Below, piece after piece: positions 52,722 through 61,608 of a stretch of 64,000 bases of DNA (position 1 is the stretch's first letter; every line of letters begins with the position of its first letter). This stretch comes from Diplocloster modestus (GTDB lineage Bacteria > Bacillota > Clostridia > Lachnospirales > Lachnospiraceae). The DNA lies in the NCBI RefSeq assembly GCF_019042245.1, contig NZ_JAHQCX010000004.1, positions 248,001 to 312,000 on the forward strand, in the 5' to 3' direction. The notes under the pieces are model-generated. The model searched no databases. It worked only from the letters and a program-made list of their open reading frames with translations, and was not told the DNA's origin. A program made the translations under genes and the position numbers.

Positions 52722-53927
52722 TTATGCGCCTATCCCTTTTTCCGTCAACGCATCTTTTAATACTTCGGGCAGTTCATCCCCAAAGGACCATTTCCACATT
52801 TCTTCCATGTTCTCCGGTGTCACCTTCTTCCCAGGACCTGCCAGTTCTGCCGGAACCTCCTGCCCCAGATATGATTTGGCCAGCGCGATGGCTGCTGCGG
52901 AGGCATAGTAATAGGCCGAATCACAGACAATACCAGAAATATATCCGCCGTTAATCATATCCAGGCAGCAAATGGTATCCAGATCGATGGTCACAATGTT
53001 GAAATCCTGCATATTCAGGCTTTTTACTACTTCCAGCACTTCTAACGCCGGTGCGGAAAATGTGACAAATACACCTTTGGCATCCGGATGTCTGGTCAGC
53101 ATCGCGCTGATCGCCGGGCCTGCGTCACTGGCCAGCTCAATACCGGCTTCTTCCGCCAGGTTGATATCCGGATAATCATTTTTGATCGCATCCACAAACG
53201 CACCGTCGCGGGTATTGGATACATAGTTCACGCTGCTGATGGTTATTGCCAGTACATCTCCTTTTCCCCCGATGGAATCCGCCAGCATTTCGGCGGCCAT
53301 TCTGCCTTCTTCTGCGAATTCATCGGACACCATAGTCACATATTCTTTTCCCGCGGTGTAACCATCCGGGACGGAACCCGTAAATGCTAGTTTGATTCCG
53401 GCTTGTACCACCGGGTCGAAGTTCTTGGCCGCAATCTTGGATTCCTGTGCCTGGCACACGATCGCATCCACACCCATGGAGATAAAATTTTCCATATTGG
53501 ACTGCTGGACTGCCGGATCCAATTCGCAGTATGCCTCCCCTACCGTTTCGATTCCCAGAGCCTCGCAGGTATCCTTAAATCCTCTAATCTGTCCATATCC
53601 AAAATCCGATTCCGTGGGTACCTCGATTGCAAAACGTAGTCCCATGTCTTTGACCTGCTTGATTTCATCCGCAGACAATCCATACTGCTGTCCTGCCCAT
53701 TCAATGTAGAAACCGTCCCCGGAGGAAGCTGCATCCTTATCCGCCGCTTCCGCCGCTTTCGGTGTATCCTGCGGTTCCGCCTTTTCAGACGACGCAGTAG
53801 CAGCCGGCTCTGCCGCCGCATCTGCCGGAGCGGTGCCGCTGCCGCTGTTGGAAGCGCAACCGGTTAACTGGACCCCAATCATTGCCACCATCAATAATGC
53901 TGTGATTCTCTTTGTTCTCTTCTTCAT
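52722..53927 (-). CDS. ABC importer substrate-binding lipoprotein, second system
   Basis: The 401-residue protein has a lipoprotein signal with LTGC (C24), an Ala/Glu/Lys-rich linker to about 72, and a periplasmic-binding-protein type 1 domain (LRFAIEVPTESDFGYGQIRGFKD split over two strands, GVDAIVCQAQESKIA). It is longer and more divergent than the binding protein at 23749. The ligand is unknown. The 243 bp upstream of it carry only weak promoter-like hexamers and a small palindrome (ATCGG-TGTT-CCGAT at 54059). Confidence 0.9.
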   Translation of the reverse strand: MKKRTKRITALLMVAMIGVQLTGCASNSGSGTAPADAAAEPAATASSEKAEPQDTPKAAEAADKDAASSGDGFYIEWAGQQYGLSADEIKQVKDMGLRFAIEVPTESDFGYGQIRGFKDTCEALGIETVGEAYCELDPAVQQSNMENFISMGVDAIVCQAQESKIAAKNFDPVVQAGIKLAFTGSVPDGYTAGKEYVTMVSDEFAEEGRMAAEMLADSIGGKGDVLAITISSVNYVSNTRDGAFVDAIKNDYPDINLAEEAGIELASDAGPAISAMLTRHPDAKGVFVTFSAPALEVLEVVKSLNMQDFNIVTIDLDTICCLDMINGGYISGIVCDSAYYYASAAAIALAKSYLGQEVPAELAGPGKKVTPENMEEMWKWSFGDELPEVLKDALTEKGIGA

Positions 53928-54170
53928 TGTCTTTCTCCCTTCTCCTTCTCTTTCTTTGTTGTTGTACCTGTATAACCTACACTTTTCCTATCAGATCCTT
54001 TTCACTGCCGTTTCTGTTTTCATCCCTCCATTTCCGCTGCTTAATGCGTTAGTGTTCTATCGGTGTTCCGATAAGGATATGTTCTCTACTCTGAGTGTAG
54101 CTCCAGGCAAAAATACCTTCATGATCGTGAAATTAGGAAATTTATTATTCCAGTGATGTTATTAATTTGG

Positions 54171-55577
54171 TTAAAATTGATCTTTTATTCTCATCCCTTT
54201 TTCCCGATTTAATAAGAAAGGACGCAAGTATCCTTCACTGCCAGCCATCGGGAGTACCTCCGGCTTCAGCGGGATATTCAAAATATTCATCATGTATTCC
54301 CGGCGTTTTTGCATCCGGCTGTACACCTTGGGATAATCTCTCATCAGTTCCTGGCGAAGCTGCTCATTTGCCAGCACGATACCATCTTCCGCATTTGCTC
54401 CCCCGCAGCCTGGTATACTGAAAATGATATCCATCTGAAGCATCATGCCGCTTCGCAGCCTAATTTCAGAATCCCGGAAAATGGGGGATGACATCCATTC
54501 CTCTCCCGCAGTCAGATGCCCTGGATTTAAAGTCCATCCGTATTTTTCAGGGGGAGCCGCCTGTTCGACCGTCCGGTACATTTGCCCTCCGGTAACGCCG
54601 ACCCCGATCGCTGCATACCAGGCTGCCGCCGCCGCATAATAGGGCTTAACCACTCTCTCAAGATAATCGAAAGCCGGTTCCGGTAATTCCTGTTCCGTCT
54701 TTACCACATACCCGCAGCGGCTGGTCAGTCCGCCCCGCAGTCCCATTGTTGTAGTAAAGCGCTCACCTCTACAAAGCTTTTTGGGTCTGGGAGCCACAAC
54801 CGCGTTGGTAAATCGCTCCCCGGCTGCACAGATCGTCTGAACGCTGACCGGCTGGCCCTGAACCGCCAGATACTCCGCCAGATCAGTCTCCCGGGCCCCC
54901 TCCCGGATCTCATCCAGCATCTTCATCACACAGGAGGATGCCTGGGAAGCGCCATATTCATAATGGGCGATCTCATTGGCGCCGACTGTCGTCCTGACTC
55001 CGTTTGCCGGATCGATAAACAGTCCGGTGGCATTGATTACAGCTTTACTTCCTCCCACTTTGCGGATAAGCGCGTCTGTTATGTAATAAGGTACCTCATA
55101 GATTTTACGGTTATCCAGTCCGGGGGCTGTGAACATCTTCCACCCCGCAATTCCAGCCCGCATACCTTCCCTTACGCTGGCCGCTTCCAGCGCTTCGGAA
55201 ACGGACATTCCCGGATCCATAGGCTGGTTGGGTAAAGAAAAATACGGGACATGAAGGGCTTTCACCGGAATCCTGCTGTAGTCCGCCATGCGCAGGGATT
55301 CATTTCCCAACATCAGCCATGCGCTGCCGTCCCTGTGTAAAATCAATACTGCCTCCTCAAACCTTGGTTCAAAACCAGTCAGATATCCAAAGTTAGTCCC
55401 GTGTTCCCGGTCTGCATAAATCAGAAGGACATCCAGCTCCTGGAGTTTCATCTGCTCCAGCACCCTGTGCTTGTGGAGCTTCATGGTATCATCGGTAAGA
55501 TCAATTGGTTCCGGAGCCGCTTCCATGAATGGCGGCGGTATCACAGTATATTCCGTCTGTTCTGGCAAGAAATGCAT
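54171..55577 (-). CDS. M24/creatinase-like protein with altered metal ligands
   Basis: The 468-residue protein has a creatinase N-terminal domain (about 30-190; KLHKHRVLEQMKLQELDVLL) and a pita-bread M24 domain (about 210-400). The two aspartates that bind metal in aminopeptidase P and prolidase are missing (GERFTTTMGLRGGLTSRCGY), while the later residues are partly kept: His in NPGHLTAGEEW, Asp for Glu in GMMLQMD, Glu in AEDGIVLA. It is therefore probably not an ordinary two-metal peptidase; the family's creatinase branch works without metal. AAGGAGGAGCGAC sets the start at 55577, inside the last 77 bp of the ROK kinase gene. Confidence 0.83.
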   Translation of the reverse strand: MHFLPEQTEYTVIPPPFMEAAPEPIDLTDDTMKLHKHRVLEQMKLQELDVLLIYADREHGTNFGYLTGFEPRFEEAVLILHRDGSAWLMLGNESLRMADYSRIPVKALHVPYFSLPNQPMDPGMSVSEALEAASVREGMRAGIAGWKMFTAPGLDNRKIYEVPYYITDALIRKVGGSKAVINATGLFIDPANGVRTTVGANEIAHYEYGASQASSCVMKMLDEIREGARETDLAEYLAVQGQPVSVQTICAAGERFTNAVVAPRPKKLCRGERFTTTMGLRGGLTSRCGYVVKTEQELPEPAFDYLERVVKPYYAAAAAWYAAIGVGVTGGQMYRTVEQAAPPEKYGWTLNPGHLTAGEEWMSSPIFRDSEIRLRSGMMLQMDIIFSIPGCGGANAEDGIVLANEQLRQELMRDYPKVYSRMQKRREYMMNILNIPLKPEVLPMAGSEGYLRPFLLNREKGMRIKDQF

Positions 55578-56541
55578 GTCGCTCCTCCTTTTTGTCCATA
55601 GCCATTCTGGCCGCGCCGTAATAACCCGCATCATTTCCCATAACAGCCAAGACAATTTTTGCTTTTTCCTTTTTTAAAATCGCGTGTTTTTCATAGTGTT
55701 CCTGTATGATCCGTATCAGAAAATCTCCCGCTGCCGAAACGCCTCCGCCTATGACAAATACCTGAGGGTCCACTACATAGCTGACGGCCGCCAGACATTT
55801 ACCAAGGAACTGCATACAGTAATCCAGTGTAACCAGTGCGGCGGGGTCCCCTGCTTTCGCCGCATCCACCACGTCCCTTGCAGTAAAACCTTCCATGCCC
55901 CTCAGGACTGACGGCAGACTGGTATCCTTCAATATCTTACCTGCATTCCGGACGATTCCAGTGGCGGAAGCCATCTGATCCAGACACCCACGGCCGCCGC
56001 AGTTACAAATATCCGTTTCATTTGGATTTACCATGATATGGCCAATCTCTCCACCCAGGCCTTTCGCACCGTATACAATTTTCCCATCCAATATTACCCC
56101 GCTGCCCACTCCGGTTCCCAGCGTGACCAGAACCAGACTTTGGTAGCCGATACCGCCGCCTCTCCACATCTCTCCAAGCGCCGCTACATTTGCATCGTTT
56201 CCTACTGTGACTGGGATCCCTCCAAGCAGCTCGGAGAGTACCAGGGAAGGATTTATATCGGTCAAGCCGAGATTCACGCAGGATTCGACATAACCATTAT
56301 CCAGTACTGGTCCCGGCACCCCTATTCCAACTCCCCTGACCTTGGTGCGGGAAATACATCTCTCTTCCAGAATATACAAAATTTCTCCTGCAATATTCTG
56401 CATAATATCATTCTTCCCAACCTCTGTATAATTTCTGCCGCGTGTTGGGATCTCCCAGTTCTCCAGCATTCGACCACTCTCCGAGAACATCCCCAGCTTA
56501 ATATTCGTTCCTCCGACATCCACCCCAAAATAGTAATCCAT
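55501..56541 (-). CDS. ROK-family sugar kinase (glucokinase-like)
   Basis: The 346-residue protein has an ATP-binding N-terminus (YYFGVDVGGTNIKLGMF), VTVGNDANVAALGEMW with the catalytic Asp, LGTGVGSGVI, GGEIGHI and the zinc motif CNCGGRGC. It lacks a DNA-binding domain, so it is an enzyme for glucose, N-acetylglucosamine, N-acetylmannosamine or a related sugar. GAGGTGTGGT sets the start at 56541. Its end overlaps the M24-like gene in another frame by 77 bp. It is the first gene of the importer locus. Confidence 0.9.
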   Translation of the reverse strand: MDYYFGVDVGGTNIKLGMFSESGRMLENWEIPTRGRNYTEVGKNDIMQNIAGEILYILEERCISRTKVRGVGIGVPGPVLDNGYVESCVNLGLTDINPSLVLSELLGGIPVTVGNDANVAALGEMWRGGGIGYQSLVLVTLGTGVGSGVILDGKIVYGAKGLGGEIGHIMVNPNETDICNCGGRGCLDQMASATGIVRNAGKILKDTSLPSVLRGMEGFTARDVVDAAKAGDPAALVTLDYCMQFLGKCLAAVSYVVDPQVFVIGGGVSAAGDFLIRIIQEHYEKHAILKKEKAKIVLAVMGNDAGYYGAARMAMDKKEERHAFLARTDGIYCDTAAIHGSGSGTN

Positions 56542-56694
56542 ACCACACCTCATCGTAAAATAATACTTCGATCTTCTGCAAACCTATTTTATTTCTCCTA
56601 TGATGTTATAAATAGTATCATATGTATATTTATCTGTCAATTAAGAATAATAGTCAAAATTTATCCGAGAATTTTGGGACATTTTAAAGCAAAT

Positions 56695-56775
56695 AAGGGG
56701 ACATGTCCATTCCGGTTTGGGACATGTCCATCTTAAGTTGGACATGTCCCAGACTGAAATGGACATGTCCCCTTT
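56695..56775. repeat. GGACATGTCC hairpin repeat, 81 bp, 3' of sigF
   Basis: AAGGGGACATGTCC returns as GGACATGTCCCCTTT, with four copies of the palindrome GGACATGTCC inside. It is nearly identical to the first part of the repeat at 47275, over 9 kb away. It starts 12 bp beyond the sigF stop codon. The remaining gap to the ROK kinase is A/T-rich with no gene. Confidence 0.92.
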
Positions 56776-56787
56776 CCTCTACCATTA

Positions 56788-57501
56788 TTAAAGCTTGTCC
56801 CGCAGTTTCTGCAAGATCTTCTTTTCCAGCCTGGATACCTGAACCTGTGAGATCCCGATCTTCTCCGCCACCTGCGTCTGGGTCTTGTCCTCATAATAAC
56901 GCATGAGGATGATTTCCCGTTCCTTTTCCGTCAGGGAATCCAATAACTGCTCCAGCACCAGCTGATTCAATACCGCATCGTTCTGGCTGGTCTCCTCCTC
57001 CAGCTTATCGATCAGATAGATATCACTGCCGTCCCCCTGATAGATGGTTTTATAGAGGGACTCCACCTCCACGCCGGAATCCAGCGCCATAACGATTTCT
57101 TCCTGGCTGGCGCCGATCTCTGCGGAGATCTCTTCCAGGGTCGGCTCCCGGCCGATCTTATGGTTGAGCATTTCCCGGCACCTTCGCGCTTTGTTGGCTG
57201 TTTCCTTTAAAGATCTGCTCACTTTGATCATTCCGTCGTCTCTTAAGAATCTTTTGATCTCTCCGGTAATCATCGGAACCGCATAGGTTGAAAACTTTAC
57301 ATCGTAACTGATATCGAATTTGTCGATTGCCTTGATCAGCCCGATACTGCCGATCTGGAACAGGTCCTCCATCTCATGGCCCCGTCCCTGGAATCTGCGG
57401 ACGATACTCCACACCAATCCAATGTTTTCTTCCACAAGCCTATCTCTCGCTTCTTTATCCCCTTCGTGTGATTTGACAATTAAAGCGATCGTATGCTCCA
57501 T
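56788..57501 (-). CDS. sigF: Sporulation sigma factor sigma-F
   Basis: The 237-residue sigma factor has regions 2 (RRFQGRGHEMEDLFQIGSIGL, IKAIDKFDISYDVKFSTYAVPMI in sequence), 3 (RSLKETANKARRCREML) and 4 (EREIILMRYYEDKTQTQVAEKIGISQ). Sigma-F starts forespore gene expression and is held inactive by SpoIIAB. It ends the spoIIAA-spoIIAB-sigF operon, whose order identifies it. Confidence 0.96.
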   Translation of the reverse strand: MEHTIALIVKSHEGDKEARDRLVEENIGLVWSIVRRFQGRGHEMEDLFQIGSIGLIKAIDKFDISYDVKFSTYAVPMITGEIKRFLRDDGMIKVSRSLKETANKARRCREMLNHKIGREPTLEEISAEIGASQEEIVMALDSGVEVESLYKTIYQGDGSDIYLIDKLEEETSQNDAVLNQLVLEQLLDSLTEKEREIILMRYYEDKTQTQVAEKIGISQVQVSRLEKKILQKLRDKL

Positions 57502-57513
57502 GAATTCATCCCT

Positions 57514-57945
57514 TTACTCTTCCTCATATTCGCTGTCCCTGCGTCCGATTTTCTTTTTCATGGAAACCTTGGTTCCCTTTCCCACTTCGGACTCTACTTT
57601 CAGTTCATCCATAAAAGCCTCCATAAATGAAAATCCCATGCCGGAACGCTCCTGCTCCGGAGCGGTGGTAAATAACGGCTCCATGGCTTTTTCCACATCC
57701 GGGATGCCTCTGCCCTGATCGATGACCTCCAGACAGAGTTCGTCCTCACAGGTCGTGCAGTTTATGGTGATTTTATGTATCTCATTGCCGTATCCATGGA
57801 TGATCGCATTGGTGACTGCTTCCGATACCGCCGTCTTTACATCCGCCACTTCTTCCAAAGTGGGATTCAGCTGGGTTAAAAACGCCGCGACCGCGACCCT
57901 GGCGAATCCTTCGTTTGACGACCTGCTGTCGAATTCTAATTTCAT
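57514..57945 (-). CDS. spoIIAB: Anti-sigma-F factor and kinase
   Basis: The 143-residue GHKL-type serine kinase has the N box (EAVTNAIIHGYG), G1 (DQGRGIPD) and G2 (ERSGMGFSFME). It binds sigma-F and phosphorylates SpoIIAA. GGAGAGTAATGAA sets the start at 57945. It lies between spoIIAA and sigF with gaps of 12-30 bp. Confidence 0.96.
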   Translation of the reverse strand: MKLEFDSRSSNEGFARVAVAAFLTQLNPTLEEVADVKTAVSEAVTNAIIHGYGNEIHKITINCTTCEDELCLEVIDQGRGIPDVEKAMEPLFTTAPEQERSGMGFSFMEAFMDELKVESEVGKGTKVSMKKKIGRRDSEYEEE

Positions 57946-57975
57946 TTCATTACTCTCCTTCATGGTGCTCCCCCT

Positions 57976-58311
57976 TTATAATGTTTTGGTTTCCTGTGGA
58001 AAGTCGTCATAGATATCGATTATCTTGTGTATGCCGGATAAGGTGAGAATCCGCCGGATTCTGGGGCTTACCGATACGGCCAGAACCTTTCCTCCGGTAA
58101 AATTCAGGTTCTTGTAGCGTCCCATGATGACGCCAATCCCGGAGCTGTCCATAAAGTTCGTGTTAGAAAAATCAAATACGATACTCCTGATATTCCGCTT
58201 TTCCATCATATTATCCGCACCCTTTCGAATCTCTTCTGCATTATGATGATCCAGTTCTGTCGGAACGTGGATAATCAGGCTGGTATTATCCAGTTGAAAC
58301 AATGGTGACAT
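57976..58311 (-). CDS. spoIIAA: Anti-anti-sigma factor
   Basis: The 111-residue STAS-domain protein has the phosphorylation site in NFMDSSGIGVIMG (S56). When unphosphorylated it frees sigma-F from SpoIIAB. ACAGGAGGGAATACAG places the start at 58311; the longer open frame upstream is not used. It is the first gene of the operon. I could not identify a convincing sigma-H promoter in the 70 bp between it and the terminator upstream. Confidence 0.95.
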   Translation of the reverse strand: MSPLFQLDNTSLIIHVPTELDHHNAEEIRKGADNMMEKRNIRSIVFDFSNTNFMDSSGIGVIMGRYKNLNFTGGKVLAVSVSPRIRRILTLSGIHKIIDIYDDFPQETKTL

Positions 58312-58375
58312 CTGTATTCCCTCCTGTCTTAAATTGCCGCTTTCGGTATCAACCGTCCTTAAACTGTGAAAAAAT

Positions 58376-58404
58376 GCACAAAAAGAGCGTGGCAACCCAC
58401 GCCC
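58376..58404 (-). terminator. Terminator of the folC/TPR transcription unit
   Basis: GGGCGTGG and CCACGCTC form a stem with a short loop, followed by TTTTTGTGC on the minus strand, just beyond the stop codon of the TPR protein. Confidence 0.85.
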
Positions 58405-58408
58405 TTTC

Positions 58409-59905
58409 TCATTCCTGTGTATTATCCGGCAGCTCCTCCCCTGTGTCCTGTGGAAGCTGCTGATCCGTGTTATCATTCGTCTGATTGCTTCCAGCCGCAT
58501 TCCCGGCTGCATTTTCACCACCGGCATTCGCCCCTTCCACCGGCGGCGTGCTCATATAACTTGCGGACTGCCGCGCCTTATTGGTGTTCGGGTACTTGTC
58601 ATATACCTGCTGGTAAAACTTATCTGCATTGGCCTGATCCCCGGAACGGTCATAAGCCCGCGCCAGATAGAACAAAGCATCCCCGTTGTGGACATCTGCG
58701 TTTAATTCTACGGCCTGCCCAAGATCCTGAATAGACGCAGCGAAATCACCTTTTTTGTATGCGTCATAGCCGGTGGTATACAGCTCCTCGGCAGCCTTGG
58801 TGTTCACATCTGTCTGGATCGCGTCGTAGAGTGTTTTGGCATCCCCGGAAAGGGACGCGGCATCTACTTTTTGAAGCGCATCCGCAGCGGTCACGGTATC
58901 TTGTGCACTGTAGGCCGCATATGCGGCCAGCAGCTGTTCATAGCTGGTCACTTTCACATCCTGTGCCTGCGCCTGCTGCTTTGCTTCTTCCTCATTGGAC
59001 TTCGCCGCGGCCAGATCGGTTTCCAGCTGTTTAATGTTGGCATTCTTGGTGGACAGCTGTTCGTTAAATTCGATCTCCGACTGATTGCTGTTGCCCTTCT
59101 CCGCCTGCATACGGGCCGGAAGGACCAGGAACCACATAAGCGCCGCTCCCACCAGCAATCCGATTATGATATTAATCACCGTCGACATGCCGGAATTATC
59201 CTTAAACGTCTTCGGCTGTATAATCGTCTCATTTCCACTGCGGTAGGCTACCGAATCCTCATTCTTCGGCTCCTCCGGTTTTGGATTTACTCCTTTGAAT
59301 GCATTCAGCTCTTTGACCAGATGTAAGGTCAAGGTATTGGCACGGTCTATTTTACCGGCTCTTCGCAGCATACTCTCCGCTCTGCCGTAATCTTCATTCT
59401 TCATGTAACACAGCGCCAGCAGCTGATACGCTTTGACCAGTTTCGGATTCATGGACAGCACTTTTTTCAGCTGGATTACCGCCAGATCGTCACTGCTCTG
59501 CTCACAGTACAAAAGCGCCTGGTTAAACTTCTTGATGGTGGTGTTCATGGTTTCCAGTCGGCCCTGATTCTCCTGCAGATCGTTCAGAAAATAATCCGCC
59601 GGATTCTTTTTGGACTGAATATTTTTGCTGATGACCCACTGGCTTAAGGCGGCCACAGCCTCACCCATCTCATAGTAGATCAACCCCAGCAGGTTCCTGG
59701 CCTGCACATGATTTTTATTATATTTTAATGCCAGATTCAGACTGGTCACAGCACCGGACAGATCCCGCACCTTCGCCTTTTCCAGTCCGTCGTTGTATAA
59801 CGCATTGGACAATCGTATTATCTTTTTATATACTGATACATCAGCCCCGCAGTTCGTGCAGTAATCCACATCGGACAGGGTGCTGCCGCAATATAAGCAT
59901 CTCAT
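58409..59905 (-). CDS. Zinc-ribbon, TPR membrane protein of unknown function
   Basis: The 498-residue protein has an N-terminal zinc ribbon (C3, C6, C16, C19), tetratricopeptide repeats (about 30-210), one membrane span (about 240-262, INIIIGLLVGAALMWFLVL), a coiled-coil (about 275-325, rich in Glu, Lys, Gln), a second TPR block (about 335-465) and a low-complexity Asn/Gly/Glu-rich tail. The zinc ribbon would be cytoplasmic and the second TPR set extracellular. Such proteins are common next to folC in this group; the role is unknown, perhaps scaffolding in the envelope. Confidence 0.85.
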   Translation of the reverse strand: MRCLYCGSTLSDVDYCTNCGADVSVYKKIIRLSNALYNDGLEKAKVRDLSGAVTSLNLALKYNKNHVQARNLLGLIYYEMGEAVAALSQWVISKNIQSKKNPADYFLNDLQENQGRLETMNTTIKKFNQALLYCEQSSDDLAVIQLKKVLSMNPKLVKAYQLLALCYMKNEDYGRAESMLRRAGKIDRANTLTLHLVKELNAFKGVNPKPEEPKNEDSVAYRSGNETIIQPKTFKDNSGMSTVINIIIGLLVGAALMWFLVLPARMQAEKGNSNQSEIEFNEQLSTKNANIKQLETDLAAAKSNEEEAKQQAQAQDVKVTSYEQLLAAYAAYSAQDTVTAADALQKVDAASLSGDAKTLYDAIQTDVNTKAAEELYTTGYDAYKKGDFAASIQDLGQAVELNADVHNGDALFYLARAYDRSGDQANADKFYQQVYDKYPNTNKARQSASYMSTPPVEGANAGGENAAGNAAGSNQTNDNTDQQLPQDTGEELPDNTQE

Positions 59906-59994
59906 ACTGTTTCACCTACTCTTCCGCGCTGCGTGCATGTCATATTTCCACATATTCAAATGTCGCCGTTCAAATGTCTGAAAATCATTCTGCA

Positions 59995-60141
59995 CTATCG
60001 TTCTTTGTTTCTCGATTCCTTAAGCATTTCCTTCAAAATATCGGTCATATCCGTCAGATCCTGATTGCGGATCGCCTCTTCCGCTTCCTCAACCTCCAGG
60101 CTCGGATGAAATTTCTTCAATTCTTCTTCAAAGTTCAGCAT
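59995..60141 (-). CDS. Small acidic protein coupled to folC
   Basis: A 48-codon frame starting MLNFEEELKKFHPSLEVEEA is rich in Glu and Lys and would form helices. Its ATG overlaps the folC end by 14 bp, so it would be translated by coupling; the region would otherwise be a gap of over 200 bp. I do not recognise a family. It could be a conserved small protein or a chance frame. Confidence 0.55.
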   Translation of the reverse strand: MLNFEEELKKFHPSLEVEEAEEAIRNQDLTDMTDILKEMLKESRNKER

Positions 60142-61432
60142 TGTACCGCCTCCTTATTACTTCTTTCAATTCACCAACCAGATACAAAGACCCGGCGCAA
60201 AACAGCATACCATCGCCTGTTCGCTCTATAGCTGTCTGAAACGCCTGTTCCATATCCGGTACAGCCGTCACCTTCTTTGATGTCCGTTCCTCAAAGATAC
60301 GTTTTAACTCATCGGATGGCACACCACGGCCGCTGCTTAATTGGGTTATCACATAACTATCAAATAAATCTGCTTCAATAATGGTCTGGATCATTTGCGG
60401 ATATTGTTTTTCCTTTACCGCAGAAAACAACAGAACTTTCGGCCCGCGCTCCTGGAATACCCTTACGGTCTCTGCAAATCCGCAGATACCATCCACGTTA
60501 TGTGCACCGTCCAGATACACATCCGGAAGGACCTCCTCCATACGCCCCGGCCATCTCATATTGGAAATACCCTGCTGCATCGCCTCCCGGCTGATCTCGT
60601 GCCCGGTATCTAACACCTCCAGCGCCTGTAATGCCAAAACTGCATTTCGGACCTGATAGGCCGCCGCACTGTGCACGGTCATTCCAATACATCCATAATA
60701 ACGACTGCAATAAGAAAAATCAACGGTTTTGTCAGTATTTAATAATTTTGTTATAATTTCATCATGTACCGGCCGCGTTGGCGCTCCCATCTTCACGGCC
60801 TGCCGTTCCACCACGCGGTTCACTGCGTCCTTAGCCGCGTCATAGACCACGGGAACTCCTGCTTTGATGATTCCGGCCTTTTCCGCCGCAATCTCTTCAA
60901 TCGTGCTGCCCAGCCACTCCATATGGTCCAGGCTGATGGAGGTAATCACTGTCACCGCCGGATCTTTGATGGCGTTGGTCGCGTCCAGTCTGCCGCCCAG
61001 CCCTGTCTCCAGCACCCCATACTCCACATGGTTCTCTTCAAACATTACCATAGCCATGGCAAATAAATACTCGAAAAAAGTCGGATGCGGCATTCCCTCC
61101 CGCTGCATAACCGACACCGCCCGGTCCACTCGCTCAAATGCATGAACCAGCTGCTCATTTTCCACATTCTTACCGTTTATCTGAAACCGCTCATTTACGC
61201 ATTCCAGATGGGGTGACGTAAACATTCCCACGGAATATCCCGCCGTCCGTAATACAGAATTAACATAGGCGCAGACTGATCCCTTTCCATTCGTCCCCGC
61301 CACGTGTATGATCTTCATCTGATGCCCAGGATTGCCCAGATTCTGAAGGAGTCTCCTCGTATGGTTTAAGTCATTTTTCTTCGTAAATTTCGGTATATCT
61401 AAAAGATAAGACACTGCCTCTTCATATGTCAC
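60128..61432 (-). CDS. folC: Folylpolyglutamate synthase / dihydrofolate synthase
   Basis: The 434-residue Mur-ligase-family protein has the P-loop HVAGTNGKGSVCAYV, FTSPHLECVNERFQING and GGRLDATN blocks, and a C-terminal Mur domain with DGAHNVDG. It adds glutamate to folates. A GTG at 61430-61432 is used, with AGGTGG about 10 bases upstream. It is the first gene of a unit with the small protein and the TPR protein. Confidence 0.94.
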   Translation of the reverse strand: MTYEEAVSYLLDIPKFTKKNDLNHTRRLLQNLGNPGHQMKIIHVAGTNGKGSVCAYVNSVLRTAGYSVGMFTSPHLECVNERFQINGKNVENEQLVHAFERVDRAVSVMQREGMPHPTFFEYLFAMAMVMFEENHVEYGVLETGLGGRLDATNAIKDPAVTVITSISLDHMEWLGSTIEEIAAEKAGIIKAGVPVVYDAAKDAVNRVVERQAVKMGAPTRPVHDEIITKLLNTDKTVDFSYCSRYYGCIGMTVHSAAAYQVRNAVLALQALEVLDTGHEISREAMQQGISNMRWPGRMEEVLPDVYLDGAHNVDGICGFAETVRVFQERGPKVLLFSAVKEKQYPQMIQTIIEADLFDSYVITQLSSGRGVPSDELKRIFEERTSKKVTAVPDMEQAFQTAIERTGDGMLFCAGSLYLVGELKEVIRRRYNAEL

Positions 61433-61463
61433 TGATACTCATCCACCTTTTTTATCCACACCC

Positions 61464-61492
61464 ATTATACCTGAATCTCCTTTTATTTCCAA
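61464..61492 (-). promoter_or_regulatory. Sigma-A promoter of folC
   Basis: On the minus strand TTGGAA (61487-61492), a 17-base spacer and TATAAT (61464-61469) lie about 32 bp before the GTG start. Confidence 0.8.
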
Positions 61493-61540
61493 CCTAAAGT
61501 TTTTAACATCTTTAGACAAATCTCGCAGGATAATATGAGC

Positions 61541-61575
61541 AAAGTCCGGCGCGGAAACGGAGGCGCCGGACTTTT
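61541..61575. terminator. Bidirectional terminator between subtilase remnant and folC
   Basis: AAAGTCCGGCGC and GGCGCCGGACTTTT pair across a loop of about 9 bases, with A and T runs at the two ends. It ends the sensor-kinase/subtilase remnant unit on the minus strand. Confidence 0.8.
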
Positions 61576-61608
61576 AGACAGATCCCTGGGATCTTTGAAA
61601 AATATCTA

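Noticed and set aside
58312..58384. Sigma-H promoter for spoIIAA (AAGGACGG with a later GAAA)
   Set aside because: The spacing between the two boxes is too short for the sigma-H consensus and the -10 is not GAAT.
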